Position numbers and translations under genes: made by a program
From: Deltaproteobacteria bacterium UBA6601
Lineage (GTDB): Bacteria > Myxococcota_A > UBA796 > UBA9615
Length of the DNA: 64,000 bases
Reading direction: 5' to 3'
NCBI GenBank assembly: GCA_002433485.1
Contig: DJIF01000136.1
Span: 33,187 to 97,186 of the forward strand
Part shown: piece by piece, positions 33,608 to 41,389 of the stretch
Layout of the letters: each line of letters opens with the position of its first letter
Numbering within the stretch: the first letter of the stretch is position 1
Notes under the pieces: model-generated
The model's input: the letters and a program-made list of their open reading frames with translations, nothing else
Databases searched by the model: none
Told to the model about the DNA's origin: nothing

Positions 33608-34285
33608 CGTGGGACTCCTTCTCCGCAGCCCGGCATAGCACCGCGCCACAACTTGCTACCCCGCACTTTGCTACATTGCAAGCCACGCTGCACAGGCTTC
33701 ATTGAAGTCCCTGACGCCCGCTCCGCTCAACCCAAAAGGGGGACTCAGACCATCCTCACCTGGCTCAAGGCGAGCGGTTCCTACGTCAAAGGCGAGCTCG
33801 ACGCCTTTAAGAAGGCCCTGCAGAGCGCTCCCGAGCCGGAACTCAGCTGGGACTTTCTGGCCATTCGCCGCTCATTACTGCGGCTCTGGAGCGTGCTCAA
33901 GAATGAGCACAGCTCGCCCCCCAGAATTGCAGCTGCGGTATTCCTCGGCATAGTGATCGGCTGCTCTCCGTTCTATGGCTTTCATGTCATCCTCTGCCTG
34001 GCACTGGCCTTTCTGCTGCGACTCAACAAGCTCGTAGTCTGGCTCGGCTGCAATGTCTCCCTACCGATCTTTGCCCCCTTCCTGACCTTTGCCTCAATCC
34101 AATGCGGCCATCTGCTAGTGCACGGAAGCTGGGCGGAAATCAGTGTGCAGCTCATTCGAGACACCCCTGCGCTGCAGTGGTTCGGATACTGGACTCTCGG
34201 CTTCATACCGGTGGGCAGCCTGCTAGGAGGCGCATTTGCCGCCCTGGTCCTGCTAAAGCTCAAGCCAAAGGGCGAACTTAAGTGA
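33593..34285 (+). CDS. DUF2062 membrane protein
   Basis: 230 residues as drawn. The C-terminal ~130 residues fit DUF2062: the Pro-rich PPRIAAAVFLGIVIGCSPFYGFHVIL opening (two blocks), a hydrophobic helix pair with RLNKLVVWLGCNVSLPIFAP, and a final helix. It is an integral inner-membrane protein of unknown function. The first ~50 residues do not look coding, overlap the divergent TPP gene start by 15 bases, and have no clear ribosome-binding site; a start downstream (TTG near 33653 or 33668, or close to the GGGGGA at 33734-33739) is possible. The start is therefore uncertain. Confidence 0.72.
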   Translation: MDIGHRGTPSPQPGIAPRHNLLPRTLLHCKPRCTGFIEVPDARSAQPKRGTQTILTWLKASGSYVKGELDAFKKALQSAPEPELSWDFLAIRRSLLRLWSVLKNEHSSPPRIAAAVFLGIVIGCSPFYGFHVILCLALAFLLRLNKLVVWLGCNVSLPIFAPFLTFASIQCGHLLVHGSWAEISVQLIRDTPALQWFGYWTLGFIPVGSLLGGAFAALVLLKLKPKGELK

Positions 34286-34335
34286 CTGCAGCAAAAGATT
34301 TTCTACTGGGTCACGAGATTGTTTCAGAAAGCTCC

Positions 34336-34363
34336 TTGACAGCTGGAAGTCTGCTCATAAGTT
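34336..34363 (+). promoter_or_regulatory. Putative sigma-70 promoter
   Basis: TTGACA (34336-34341) and TAAGTT (34358-34363) with 16-bp spacing lie upstream of the phasin-like gene. The -35 is a perfect match; the -10 matches three of six bases. Confidence 0.35.
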
Positions 34364-34371
34364 TGCGCCGT

Positions 34372-34396
34372 AACTGAACCACCATTCAGTTTCTTT
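34372..34396 (+). promoter_or_regulatory. Perfect 7-bp hairpin with T-rich tail in the leader of the phasin-like gene
   Basis: AACTGAA (34372-34378) pairs with TTCAGTT (34385-34391) around CCACCA, then TCTTT. It follows the putative promoter by about nine bases. It might be a terminator for the upstream DUF2062 gene or a 5' leader stem protecting the mRNA. Confidence 0.5.
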
Positions 34397-34428
34397 AGAG
34401 AGACGTAAACACAGGAGATCAGCACATC

Positions 34429-34905
34429 ATGCAAGAAGCAATCATCGATCGAATCGAGACCACTCGGAAGCAAATCCGAGACTGGCGAACCGACCAACTG
34501 GGCGGGCTCCAGGAGCGACAGCGCACCCTGCTAAAGCACGGCGAGAACGCCCTCAACTCGGGCAAGACCGCGCTCATCAATCTTGAGGCCAATACCCTTG
34601 AGAGCGCGCGCGACCTGCTCGCCTGGGCCAGCGAATCGCTGGGCCCGCGCGCCTCCTTCCTGGCCCGTGGCCGCGATGCGCTGGATGAAGCGCTCGTAGC
34701 TCTCAAGGCCGGACACTCGGCGACCCTCCCCATTGAGGACTTCGATCAGCTGTCCATCGCTCGGGTCCTGCCCCAGCTGGACGGACTGAGCGCTGCCGAG
34801 CTGCGCACCCTCAGCCACTACGAGACCGAGCACAAGAATCGTAAGACTCTGCTCGCCGAGCTCGACGCTCGCATCGGCGCGACCACCGAGGTGGAGGACG
34901 CCTGA
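34429..34905 (+). CDS. Helical phasin-like protein, function unknown
   Basis: 158 residues, almost entirely alpha-helical and charged, with no signal peptide. The first ~95 residues form amphipathic helices reminiscent of phasins or apolipoprotein-like proteins. The C terminus has the motif LPQLDGLSAAELRTLSHYE followed by HKNRKTLLAELDARI, a short Leu/Tyr-Glu/Arg-Thr-Leu motif common to phasin-type and related bacterial proteins. AGGAG lies 12 bases before the ATG. It is 11 bp before the aminopeptidase P gene, likely the same transcript. Granule coating or membrane association is an inference. Confidence 0.68.
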   Translation: MQEAIIDRIETTRKQIRDWRTDQLGGLQERQRTLLKHGENALNSGKTALINLEANTLESARDLLAWASESLGPRASFLARGRDALDEALVALKAGHSATLPIEDFDQLSIARVLPQLDGLSAAELRTLSHYETEHKNRKTLLAELDARIGATTEVEDA

Positions 34906-34915
34906 GCCTTTGCGA

Positions 34916-36229
34916 ATGCTGAGACTCACTCCTGAGATCTATGCCCGCCGCCGGCAGGTGCTCGCTGAGCGCCTGCCGGTCGGTGCGGCACTGCTGGTTC
35001 CTACAGCACCTGAGGTCTTGAGGAGTGGAGATAGTCACTATCCCTTTCGCCCTGACTCGGACTTCTACTATCTGACCGGTTTTGCTGAGCCCGGCTCGGC
35101 ATGTCTGCTGAAACACAGCTCGCAAGGGCTTAGCTTCAGCCTGTTCGTTCAAGCCCGCGATCCCGAACGAGAAGTCTGGACCGGACGGCGTGCTGGGGTA
35201 GAGGGGGCGATCGAGCGCTTCGGTGCCGACCAGGCCTTTCCCATCGAAGAACTCGCTGAACAGCTGCACGAACAGCTGGCCGATGTGGAAAGCCTCTATT
35301 TTGCTGAGCACCGCCACCCCAGCACCAGCGAGCTGCTCAAACAGGTCCGCGAGAAACTGAGTCGAGGCCGCCGTGCCGAGCTGGGGCCCAGTGCCCTTCA
35401 CGACCCAGCCGATCTGCTGGGCGAATTACGACTACACAAACAACCCGAGGAAATCGCCCTTATGCGTGAAGGGGCACGCATCACCGGAGAAGCACATCGC
35501 CTCGCCATGGAGCAGGTGCGGCCCGGCATGTTTGAGTACGAGATTGAAGCGCTACTGCACTACACATTCCGCCGCAATGGGGCCTGGGGCTGGGCTTATC
35601 CAAGCATCGTCGGCGCCGGGGAAAACGCCTGCATCCTCCACTATGTGGAGAACAATTGTGCCTTCAAGGAAGGCGACCTCATGCTCATCGACGCCGGCGC
35701 CGAGATCGATGGTTACGCCACCGACGTCACCCGGACCTCCCCCGTCTCAGGCCGCTTCAGTGCAGCCCAGCGAGAGCTGTATGAGGTCGTCCTGGATGCC
35801 CAGGAAGAGGCGATTTCCGCGGTTCGCCCAGGAGCAAGCATTGACGGAATCCATGAGCTGACCGTTCGCGAACTTTGCCGGGGACTGCTGGAGTTAGGCA
35901 TCCTAAGCGGCGACCTTGAGCAGGTCATGGCAGACAAGAGCTATCGTCGCTACTACATGCATCGGACCTCCCATTGGCTAGGGCTGGATGTGCACGATGT
36001 TGGCCGCTACCACCTCCGTGACGGGCCCTCGCGCCCCCTCACAGCCGGAATGGTTCTGACCATCGAGCCAGGCCTCTACATAGCCCCGGACGATGAGTTA
36101 GCCCCCGCCCGCTTTCGGGGCCTCGGCATTCGCATTGAGGATGACATCCTCGTCACCGAAGTGGGCCACGAGAACCTCACCGCAGCGATCCCAAAGAGCA
36201 TCTCGGACATCGAAGCGCTGCGGCCTTGA
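34916..36229 (+). CDS. pepP: Xaa-Pro aminopeptidase (aminopeptidase P)
   Basis: 437 residues from ATG 34916 (a TTG at 34910 is an alternative). It removes N-terminal residues ahead of proline. The C-terminal 'pita-bread' domain carries the dinuclear Mn ligands: Asp in MLIDAGAEID, Asp in ATDVTRTSPVSG, His in HRTSHWLGLDVHD, Glu in TIEPGLYIAP and Glu in GIRIEDDILVT. The N-terminal domain shows the PepP signature HYPFRPDSDFYYLTGF. Length matches E. coli PepP. Cytoplasmic; no signal peptide. Followed by the terminator at 36288. Confidence 0.93.
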   Translation: MLRLTPEIYARRRQVLAERLPVGAALLVPTAPEVLRSGDSHYPFRPDSDFYYLTGFAEPGSACLLKHSSQGLSFSLFVQARDPEREVWTGRRAGVEGAIERFGADQAFPIEELAEQLHEQLADVESLYFAEHRHPSTSELLKQVREKLSRGRRAELGPSALHDPADLLGELRLHKQPEEIALMREGARITGEAHRLAMEQVRPGMFEYEIEALLHYTFRRNGAWGWAYPSIVGAGENACILHYVENNCAFKEGDLMLIDAGAEIDGYATDVTRTSPVSGRFSAAQRELYEVVLDAQEEAISAVRPGASIDGIHELTVRELCRGLLELGILSGDLEQVMADKSYRRYYMHRTSHWLGLDVHDVGRYHLRDGPSRPLTAGMVLTIEPGLYIAPDDELAPARFRGLGIRIEDDILVTEVGHENLTAAIPKSISDIEALRP

Positions 36230-36287
36230 GAGGCGGACCCGACCACCACCCAATAAGCAGCTGCCTCTCAGCCAAACACACTCCCAG

Positions 36288-36328
36288 AACGAAAAAAGGG
36301 AAGGTGACACCCTTCCCAGTTTTCGTTT
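36288..36328. terminator. Bidirectional intrinsic terminator
   Basis: GGGAAGG (36298-36304) pairs with CCTTCCC (36311-36317), extended by AACGAAAA on one side and TTTTCGTT on the other. On the minus strand the stem is followed directly by TTTTTT, giving the stronger intrinsic terminator; on the plus strand AGTTTTCGTTT follows. It would end pepP transcription on plus and a transcript arriving from 37.4 kb on minus. Confidence 0.82.
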
Positions 36329-37454
36329 CTTGATGATGACCAGCTGGTTCTCTGCTCCAAACATGTCGAAGCTGAGCTACAGCTGCTCCGGCCCCATCCC
36401 ACCGATCGACGAGTCGACCCGCGAAACCTGACCGCTTCACCGCTACTCAGCTGAGCTGAGCGACCGGCGAACCATCACCTTCGACCCTCGCCGAGACCCT
36501 GAACTCCGCCGAAGCAGAGCATCAATGATCCCGTGTGAACTTTCCGCGCCCGCCACAGAAGCGGGGGCATGAACAGCACATCCAGTTGGTTGGGAGTCGG
36601 CTCTCCAGGGTATCAAGCACCGCAGACAGTCCAACTCGACCTGGGTCGGGCTAGGACATCTCACGGAGTCAGGTTGTTCTTCAGAGTTTTGTTGCGATGC
36701 AGTATCGACTCGAATTGGTCTTCGCCGATCCACCTTCAGCCTCTTGCTGCATTCCCGAAGGAGTACATCTGGCTCCTGGCGTATTCCTGCCTTCGCCCTG
36801 ATCGGGCCCAACACCGAACCCAACACAAAATCCTCTCTTGAACTTACCCTCTCCCTCAGAGTCTTCTCTCTGCGAGCGGCCATCTGCTCGCGTCAACCCG
36901 AAGATCTTCGCGTACAGAGGCTCCCCTCATGAGCTTCTCGCCCCCTTCAGCACTTCAAGTAGCACAGGTCCACCAACACGGGGTTCCACTCCCGCTTCGT
37001 TCCGCCTCCGCCGTTTCTGCGGCCCTGACGGCTTACTCCCTGCTCTACCCTGTCGGCTTGTTTCATCCGACGGCACTCTTGGGGTTACTACTGACCACGC
37101 TGAGAGTCGCGCGACTGTTTTCACAGTTACACAGCCTCAGCCTGTTCAGAGGATCCCGGCTCTTGTCTTACGAACCCCTGCTGCCTCGCGGCGACCTGGG
37201 TGACCCGACTCGTGGCTCGTTCGCCACTGGTTCGCTCCAAAGAGCGAGCAAGTCACGAATGTCTGTTCATCGGACCCCGACTCTTCTCCCCGAGGGGATC
37301 AAGTCGCACGTAATCCAGGAGGAAATCCTACTCCTCACGGCACAACCTAAGTTGTCGCCGCACCTGGAAGGGTCAAAACAATCTTTAAAAGAGCGTCACC
37401 TTCGAGGGAGAGATTATGGCGCTGGCGGGACCCTGTAAACGGGCTGATTGCCGG
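36288..37454 (-). ncRNA. Putative large structured noncoding RNA
   Basis: No protein with convincing composition, ribosome-binding site or family match is seen on either strand between 36230 and 37780. On the minus strand the stretch is purine-rich and carries many short perfect stems with stable tetraloops: C(UUCG)G at 36504-36519 and 36895-36906, a third UUCG at 36751-36764, a GAAA-capped 5-bp stem at 37114-37127, a UUUG-capped 6-bp stem at 37232-37247, and stems at 36446-36460, 36857-36872 and 36872-36891. A U-run terminator lies at 36288. I checked by eye for RNase P, tmRNA, rRNA and group I/II core motifs and found none. The identity and exact ends are unknown. Confidence 0.4.
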
Positions 37455-37460
37455 CTCTCA

Positions 37461-37489
37461 TTAATTGAAATAAAGTCTTTTTATTTCAA
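37461..37489 (-). promoter_or_regulatory. AT-rich hairpin and possible minus-strand promoter
   Basis: TTGAAATAAA (37465-37474) and TTTATTTCAA (37480-37489) form a perfect 10-bp inverted repeat with a 5-base loop, in sharp contrast to the surrounding GC-rich DNA. Read on minus, TTGAAA (37489-37484) and AATTAA (37466-37461) are 17 bp apart, a plausible -35/-10 pair for a transcript running toward the terminator at 36288. Confidence 0.4.
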
Positions 37490-37780
37490 ATACTTAGGGG
37501 ATAATTTTGATTGACAAAGATCGTTCTCTGAGAGAGCTCGTTATGTGCAACCTACAAGCGTCCCTAAGATGCTGACGATTCGGCCATCTCAGATGCGAAC
37601 AAAACACGAACGAAGCAGCAGGATCAAGACAAAAGGATTACGTCAGGTTATTGAGATCAGGAGGGTTGTGCCGAACGAACCCAGCACATCAACAATCCAC
37701 CATCGCGGAGACTCGGCACAGGACCCAGAACCGCTAAAGCCCTACTCCCCAGCGTCACAGTCCGCTCAACTAGCGATGTC
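37490..37780. other. Intergenic stretch with no recognised gene
   Basis: About 290 bp between the AT-rich hairpin and the MopE-repeat gene. A short plus-strand reading frame (37545-37784) has a GTG start without a ribosome-binding site and low-complexity content; I see no supported feature. Confidence 0.5.
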
Positions 37781-39673
37781 CTAGTTGCCAGAACAGGTGT
37801 AGTTGATCTGCAGGCTGGCGCTGGAGGTCGCGCCGGTGCAATCGTGCACCTCAACCTCTACCTCATAGAAGCCATTGGAGGTGTCCGGGGCACACCCGAC
37901 CCCCATAGAGAAGCTCAATTCGGCGGTCCCATCGCCGTTATCGACCAACTGAGGGGGAGCGCCATCACCACTCAACTTAGCGGCGCTGAACTCGTACCAG
38001 AGAGGGTCACCATCAAGATCGGTGCTGGCAGTAGCATCTATGGTGTAGCTGGCATTGCAGGGAGTACAGGTGCAGTTGGACCAGCTGGAATTGCAGCTGG
38101 TGGTGCCCATCTCAGACACATTGCCATCGGTAAAAGCTGCAACGGGTGCATTGTTGTGGGCTACGCCGGCGACGGTGAAGCCAACAGTTACCGGGGGTGA
38201 AGACGCCGATTGATCCGATACTTGGAGTGCCAGGGCCCAATAGCCAGCGGCGTCTGGCACGAAGGCTGCCTCCATCGAGTTGATGCCAACCAGATCCCCA
38301 TTCTCAAGCTGAGAGATCGGTGGAGTGGTCGTAAAGAACCAATTGAAGTCCAGAGTGTCGCCGTCCGGATCATAAGAGTTCGCCGCAGAAACGGTCACTG
38401 GGGAGCAGGCCTCGGTTGCGCCCACAACCGTCCCCACCGCGACCGGCGGGTTCGAATAACCCAATCCATCACAGTCATTATCAATCCCATCATCCAGTTC
38501 AAGAGCACCGGGATAGACCAGACTGTTGGCATCGTTGCAGTCACCAGCAGCTTCCGACAAGCCGTCACCATCGTTGTCCGCGGCATTCATTCCTTCGTCA
38601 ACACTGCCGTCGCAGTCGTTGTCCTCGCCATCCTGATACTCGGGGGCGCCGGGATAGCTGTATGGATTTGTATCGTCACAATCACCGGCGAGATCGCTGA
38701 AGCCGTCACCATCGTCATCGGTTATGAAGGCGCCATCGTCTACCTGGCCGTTGCAATCGTTGTCATCGCCATCCGACAGCTCAGGAGCGCCCGGCCAGGT
38801 AGCTGAGTTACCATCGTCACAATCACCCTGCAGCTCCGAGAAGCCGTCGCCGTCATCGTCGCTGCCAACGGTGTTCTCATCGGAGATCCCGTCGCAGTCG
38901 TTGTCGACCTGATCAAGCAACTCCAGGGCAGCCGGATGGATGGTGGCATTGGCATCGTCGCAGTCACCATCTAGTTCTGAGAACCCATCGCCATCGTCAT
39001 CTACAACCTCAGTGCCCTCATCGATCACACCGTTGCAGTTGTCATCCTGATTGTTAAAGACCTCATCGGCCAGCGGATGCACATCGGGATCGTTGTCATC
39101 ACAATCTCCTTGCACATCCGACATCCCATCACCGTCGTCATCGACGTCTTCCGCTCCCTCATCCACCAGACCATCGCAGTCGTTATCGATGCTGTCCTGC
39201 AGTTCTGGGGCGCCTGGATAGATGCTGTCATCCTGATCGTCGCAATCACCGCCGGCCAGGGCATGACCATCACCATCGGCATCTTCACCAGGACCGACCA
39301 GCACCGGAACTGTCATTGTGGTCATCCCACCACCACCACTCACGGCGATGGATATGAGCACGGTCGCTTCACTGAGCGGCGCAGTCCAAGAGGTCAGAAA
39401 TCTGGACGGCTCGGTAAACTCGCCAGCCGGAGCCTGCGCATCGCCCTCCACCTGAGCGCTCCAAGCATAAGAGAGCTGTCCAACCGCACCGGCCTCAACA
39501 ACCAGAGAAATGGTCAGGCCAGGGGTAACATGCGTGCTCTCGACCTCAAGGCCAAGGATCTCTGGTGGGGGCACCGGCGGAGCATCGCTCTGGCAGCCGG
39601 AAAACAGCAAAATCGAGCCGGCCAGCACAGCACTGAGCCCACCTGGCCTCAAGCTACCCGCGATGTCATACAT
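37781..39673 (-). CDS. MopE-repeat lipoprotein with PKD-like domains
   Basis: 630 residues from ATG 39673, chosen because GGAGG lies eight bases upstream and it opens directly into the signal peptide ending in lipobox LFSGC (Cys27). Residues ~35-140 are a beta-sandwich domain (TISLVVEAGAVGQLSYAW). Residues ~140-420 are six consecutive MopE-type repeats, each about 46 residues: DxDGDGxS, GDCDDxN, PGAxE, DNDCDGxVDEG. A PKD-like domain follows (SYDPDGDTLDFNWFF), then a second Cys-rich beta region to the end. The Asp-rich loops likely bind Ca2+ or other cations and stiffen a surface stalk. It is 30 bp downstream of a paralogous gene with the same plan. Confidence 0.83.
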   Translation of the reverse strand: MYDIAGSLRPGGLSAVLAGSILLFSGCQSDAPPVPPPEILGLEVESTHVTPGLTISLVVEAGAVGQLSYAWSAQVEGDAQAPAGEFTEPSRFLTSWTAPLSEATVLISIAVSGGGGMTTMTVPVLVGPGEDADGDGHALAGGDCDDQDDSIYPGAPELQDSIDNDCDGLVDEGAEDVDDDGDGMSDVQGDCDDNDPDVHPLADEVFNNQDDNCNGVIDEGTEVVDDDGDGFSELDGDCDDANATIHPAALELLDQVDNDCDGISDENTVGSDDDGDGFSELQGDCDDGNSATWPGAPELSDGDDNDCNGQVDDGAFITDDDGDGFSDLAGDCDDTNPYSYPGAPEYQDGEDNDCDGSVDEGMNAADNDGDGLSEAAGDCNDANSLVYPGALELDDGIDNDCDGLGYSNPPVAVGTVVGATEACSPVTVSAANSYDPDGDTLDFNWFFTTTPPISQLENGDLVGINSMEAAFVPDAAGYWALALQVSDQSASSPPVTVGFTVAGVAHNNAPVAAFTDGNVSEMGTTSCNSSWSNCTCTPCNASYTIDATASTDLDGDPLWYEFSAAKLSGDGAPPQLVDNGDGTAELSFSMGVGCAPDTSNGFYEVEVEVHDCTGATSSASLQINYTCSGN

Positions 39674-39703
39674 GGCATTGCCCTCCATACGTCGCCCCAC
39701 AAC

Positions 39704-41347
39704 CTACATCGATGGGCCGGGGATCCCATCGCAATCCAGATCGTCTGCCTCGGCAAGCAGGTTGGGATCCGCATCATCACAGTCGTCCGCAGTGAGCACG
39801 CCATCACAGTCAGCATCCTGACTGAGAGCTAATGCCGAGCTACCGGTCACCTCTACGCTGATCAATGCCGGGACACTATTGGACACACCGTCCGAGACCA
39901 ACAAGCCGATAACCCAGGCGCCAGGAACATCCGCATTGATGACCGCCAATGACGTGCTCCCTCCACGGATAGCACTACTGCTCAAGCTGCTGTTGATGGG
40001 CTGATGCTGGTAAAACCAGTAGTAGGTGAGAACATCACCGTCTGGATCGGAAGAAGCACTACCGTCCAATTCAATGCTCGAGCAGGTCGGGACGCTGGAC
40101 TCTCCGCTGACAACCACAGCAACCGCTGCAGGCGGATTCTGAAAAAACAAGCCGTCACAGTCGTTGTCGAGCTCAACACCGTCATCGGCGACCTCCACTG
40201 CGCCAGGGTTAACCGCCGCTGAGAAGTCATCGCAATCGCCATCCTGCTCGCTATAGCCGTCGCCGTCACCGTCGTCGGTGTCGACGTTGTCATCTACCTG
40301 GCCGTTGCAGTCATTATCGGCACCGTCGCTATACTCCGGAGCACCCGGATAGCTGTAGAAATCGGCGTCGTCGCAATCACCGGCGAACAGGCTCCAGCCA
40401 TCACCGTCAGCGTCGCCGACGAAGTCCTCATCTACCAATCCGTCGCAGTCGTTATCTGCACCGTCAAGAAGTTCGGTTGCCCCAGGATGCACCTGGGAAC
40501 CGGTTGTTCCTGGAGCGTCATCGCAATCACCTTCAAGTTCAGAGAAGCCGTCGCCGTCGTCGTCGTAGCCGGCGGTGCCTTCATCAACCTCACCACTGCA
40601 GTTGTTATCGATGCCGTCGAGGATCTCTGGAGCACCGGGAGCAATCCCCGAACTCAAATCGTTACAGTCACCGTCATCCTCAGAGTAGCCATCGCCGTCA
40701 TCGTCGAAAGCGGTCGTGCCCTCGTCGATCCGCCCGTCGCAATTGTCATCAATCCCATTCAGAAGCTCGACAGCGCCAGGATAGATACCGATGTCCGCAT
40801 CGTTGCAGTCGCCTTCAAGATCGGTGAACCCGTCAGCATCGTCATCAGCATCTGGCGAGCCCTCGTCGATCAGCCCGTCACAATCGTTATCGACGCCATC
40901 ACTTACATCGGAAGCGCCCGGGTAAATGGCGGCATTGGTGTCATCACAGTCACCCTCGCGCAGGGAGAAGCCATCCCCGTCATGATCGAGCCCCGTACCG
41001 ACCACAAGATCCGCAGCGAAAGATGTAGAGCGCCCATCTTCTGCGGCGACCAACAGCCGCACTGCGACCAACTGCTCCAGTTCTGGAGCAGTCCACTCCG
41101 TACTGGCGGAACTCGCAGCGCTCAACTCACCGGCGTCGGCCTGCCACTCGTAGGTCACTGAATCGGCGCCCTCTACCGTGGCCGACATGCTGATGGTCTC
41201 GCCGGGCAGAACCACTGTGTTGGAGAACGTCATCTGCACAATGCGCAGGGGCTCCTCTGATACCGGCTCTGGACACCCCCCGAGACTCAGGAGGCTAAAC
41301 GCCCAGAGAACACTGAGGGCGACTTCGGAAACGTATCTGGGCTGCAT
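39704..41347 (-). CDS. MopE-repeat lipoprotein, paralogue of the downstream gene
   Basis: 547 residues from ATG 41347 (MQPRYVSEVALS), with GAGG five bases upstream and lipobox LGGC (Cys25); longer readings run into the divergent gene. Architecture mirrors the next gene: a beta domain (TISMSATVEGADSVTYEW), six MopE-type repeats (about residues 120-410), a PKD-like domain (ASSDPDGDVLTYYWFY), and here an added degenerate seventh repeat at the C terminus (DADCDGVLTADDCDDAD). Repeat 4 has a short insertion (APGTTGSQ). The pair probably arose by tandem duplication and is transcribed together. A surface, cation-binding role is an inference. Confidence 0.83.
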   Translation of the reverse strand: MQPRYVSEVALSVLWAFSLLSLGGCPEPVSEEPLRIVQMTFSNTVVLPGETISMSATVEGADSVTYEWQADAGELSAASSASTEWTAPELEQLVAVRLLVAAEDGRSTSFAADLVVGTGLDHDGDGFSLREGDCDDTNAAIYPGASDVSDGVDNDCDGLIDEGSPDADDDADGFTDLEGDCNDADIGIYPGAVELLNGIDDNCDGRIDEGTTAFDDDGDGYSEDDGDCNDLSSGIAPGAPEILDGIDNNCSGEVDEGTAGYDDDGDGFSELEGDCDDAPGTTGSQVHPGATELLDGADNDCDGLVDEDFVGDADGDGWSLFAGDCDDADFYSYPGAPEYSDGADNDCNGQVDDNVDTDDGDGDGYSEQDGDCDDFSAAVNPGAVEVADDGVELDNDCDGLFFQNPPAAVAVVVSGESSVPTCSSIELDGSASSDPDGDVLTYYWFYQHQPINSSLSSSAIRGGSTSLAVINADVPGAWVIGLLVSDGVSNSVPALISVEVTGSSALALSQDADCDGVLTADDCDDADPNLLAEADDLDCDGIPGPSM

Positions 41348-41389
41348 CAAATCCTCATCAGAACCCAAGGCCCCCAAGCAGGTCCTAGA

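Noticed and set aside
36443..36883. 146-residue minus-strand reading frame inside the non-coding region
   Set aside because: Arg/Ser-rich, no start signal, no family; better explained as part of a structured RNA.
36929..37438. 169-residue plus-strand reading frame inside the non-coding region
   Set aside because: No ribosome-binding site, Ser/Leu/Pro/Arg low-complexity content and no recognisable family; the opposite strand shows RNA-like hairpins.
36288..37454. RNase P RNA, tmRNA, rRNA fragment or group I/II intron
   Set aside because: Core conserved strings of these RNAs were looked for on both strands and not found; a GTGCGAC string on minus resembles a group II 5' end but no domain V was seen.
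37545..37784. 79-residue plus-strand reading frame
   Set aside because: GTG start without ribosome-binding site; overlaps the end of the MopE-repeat gene.
37781..41347. CRISPR-like or tandem DNA repeats
   Set aside because: The ~140-bp periodicity is the DNA of imperfect MopE protein repeats, not identical repeats with unique spacers.
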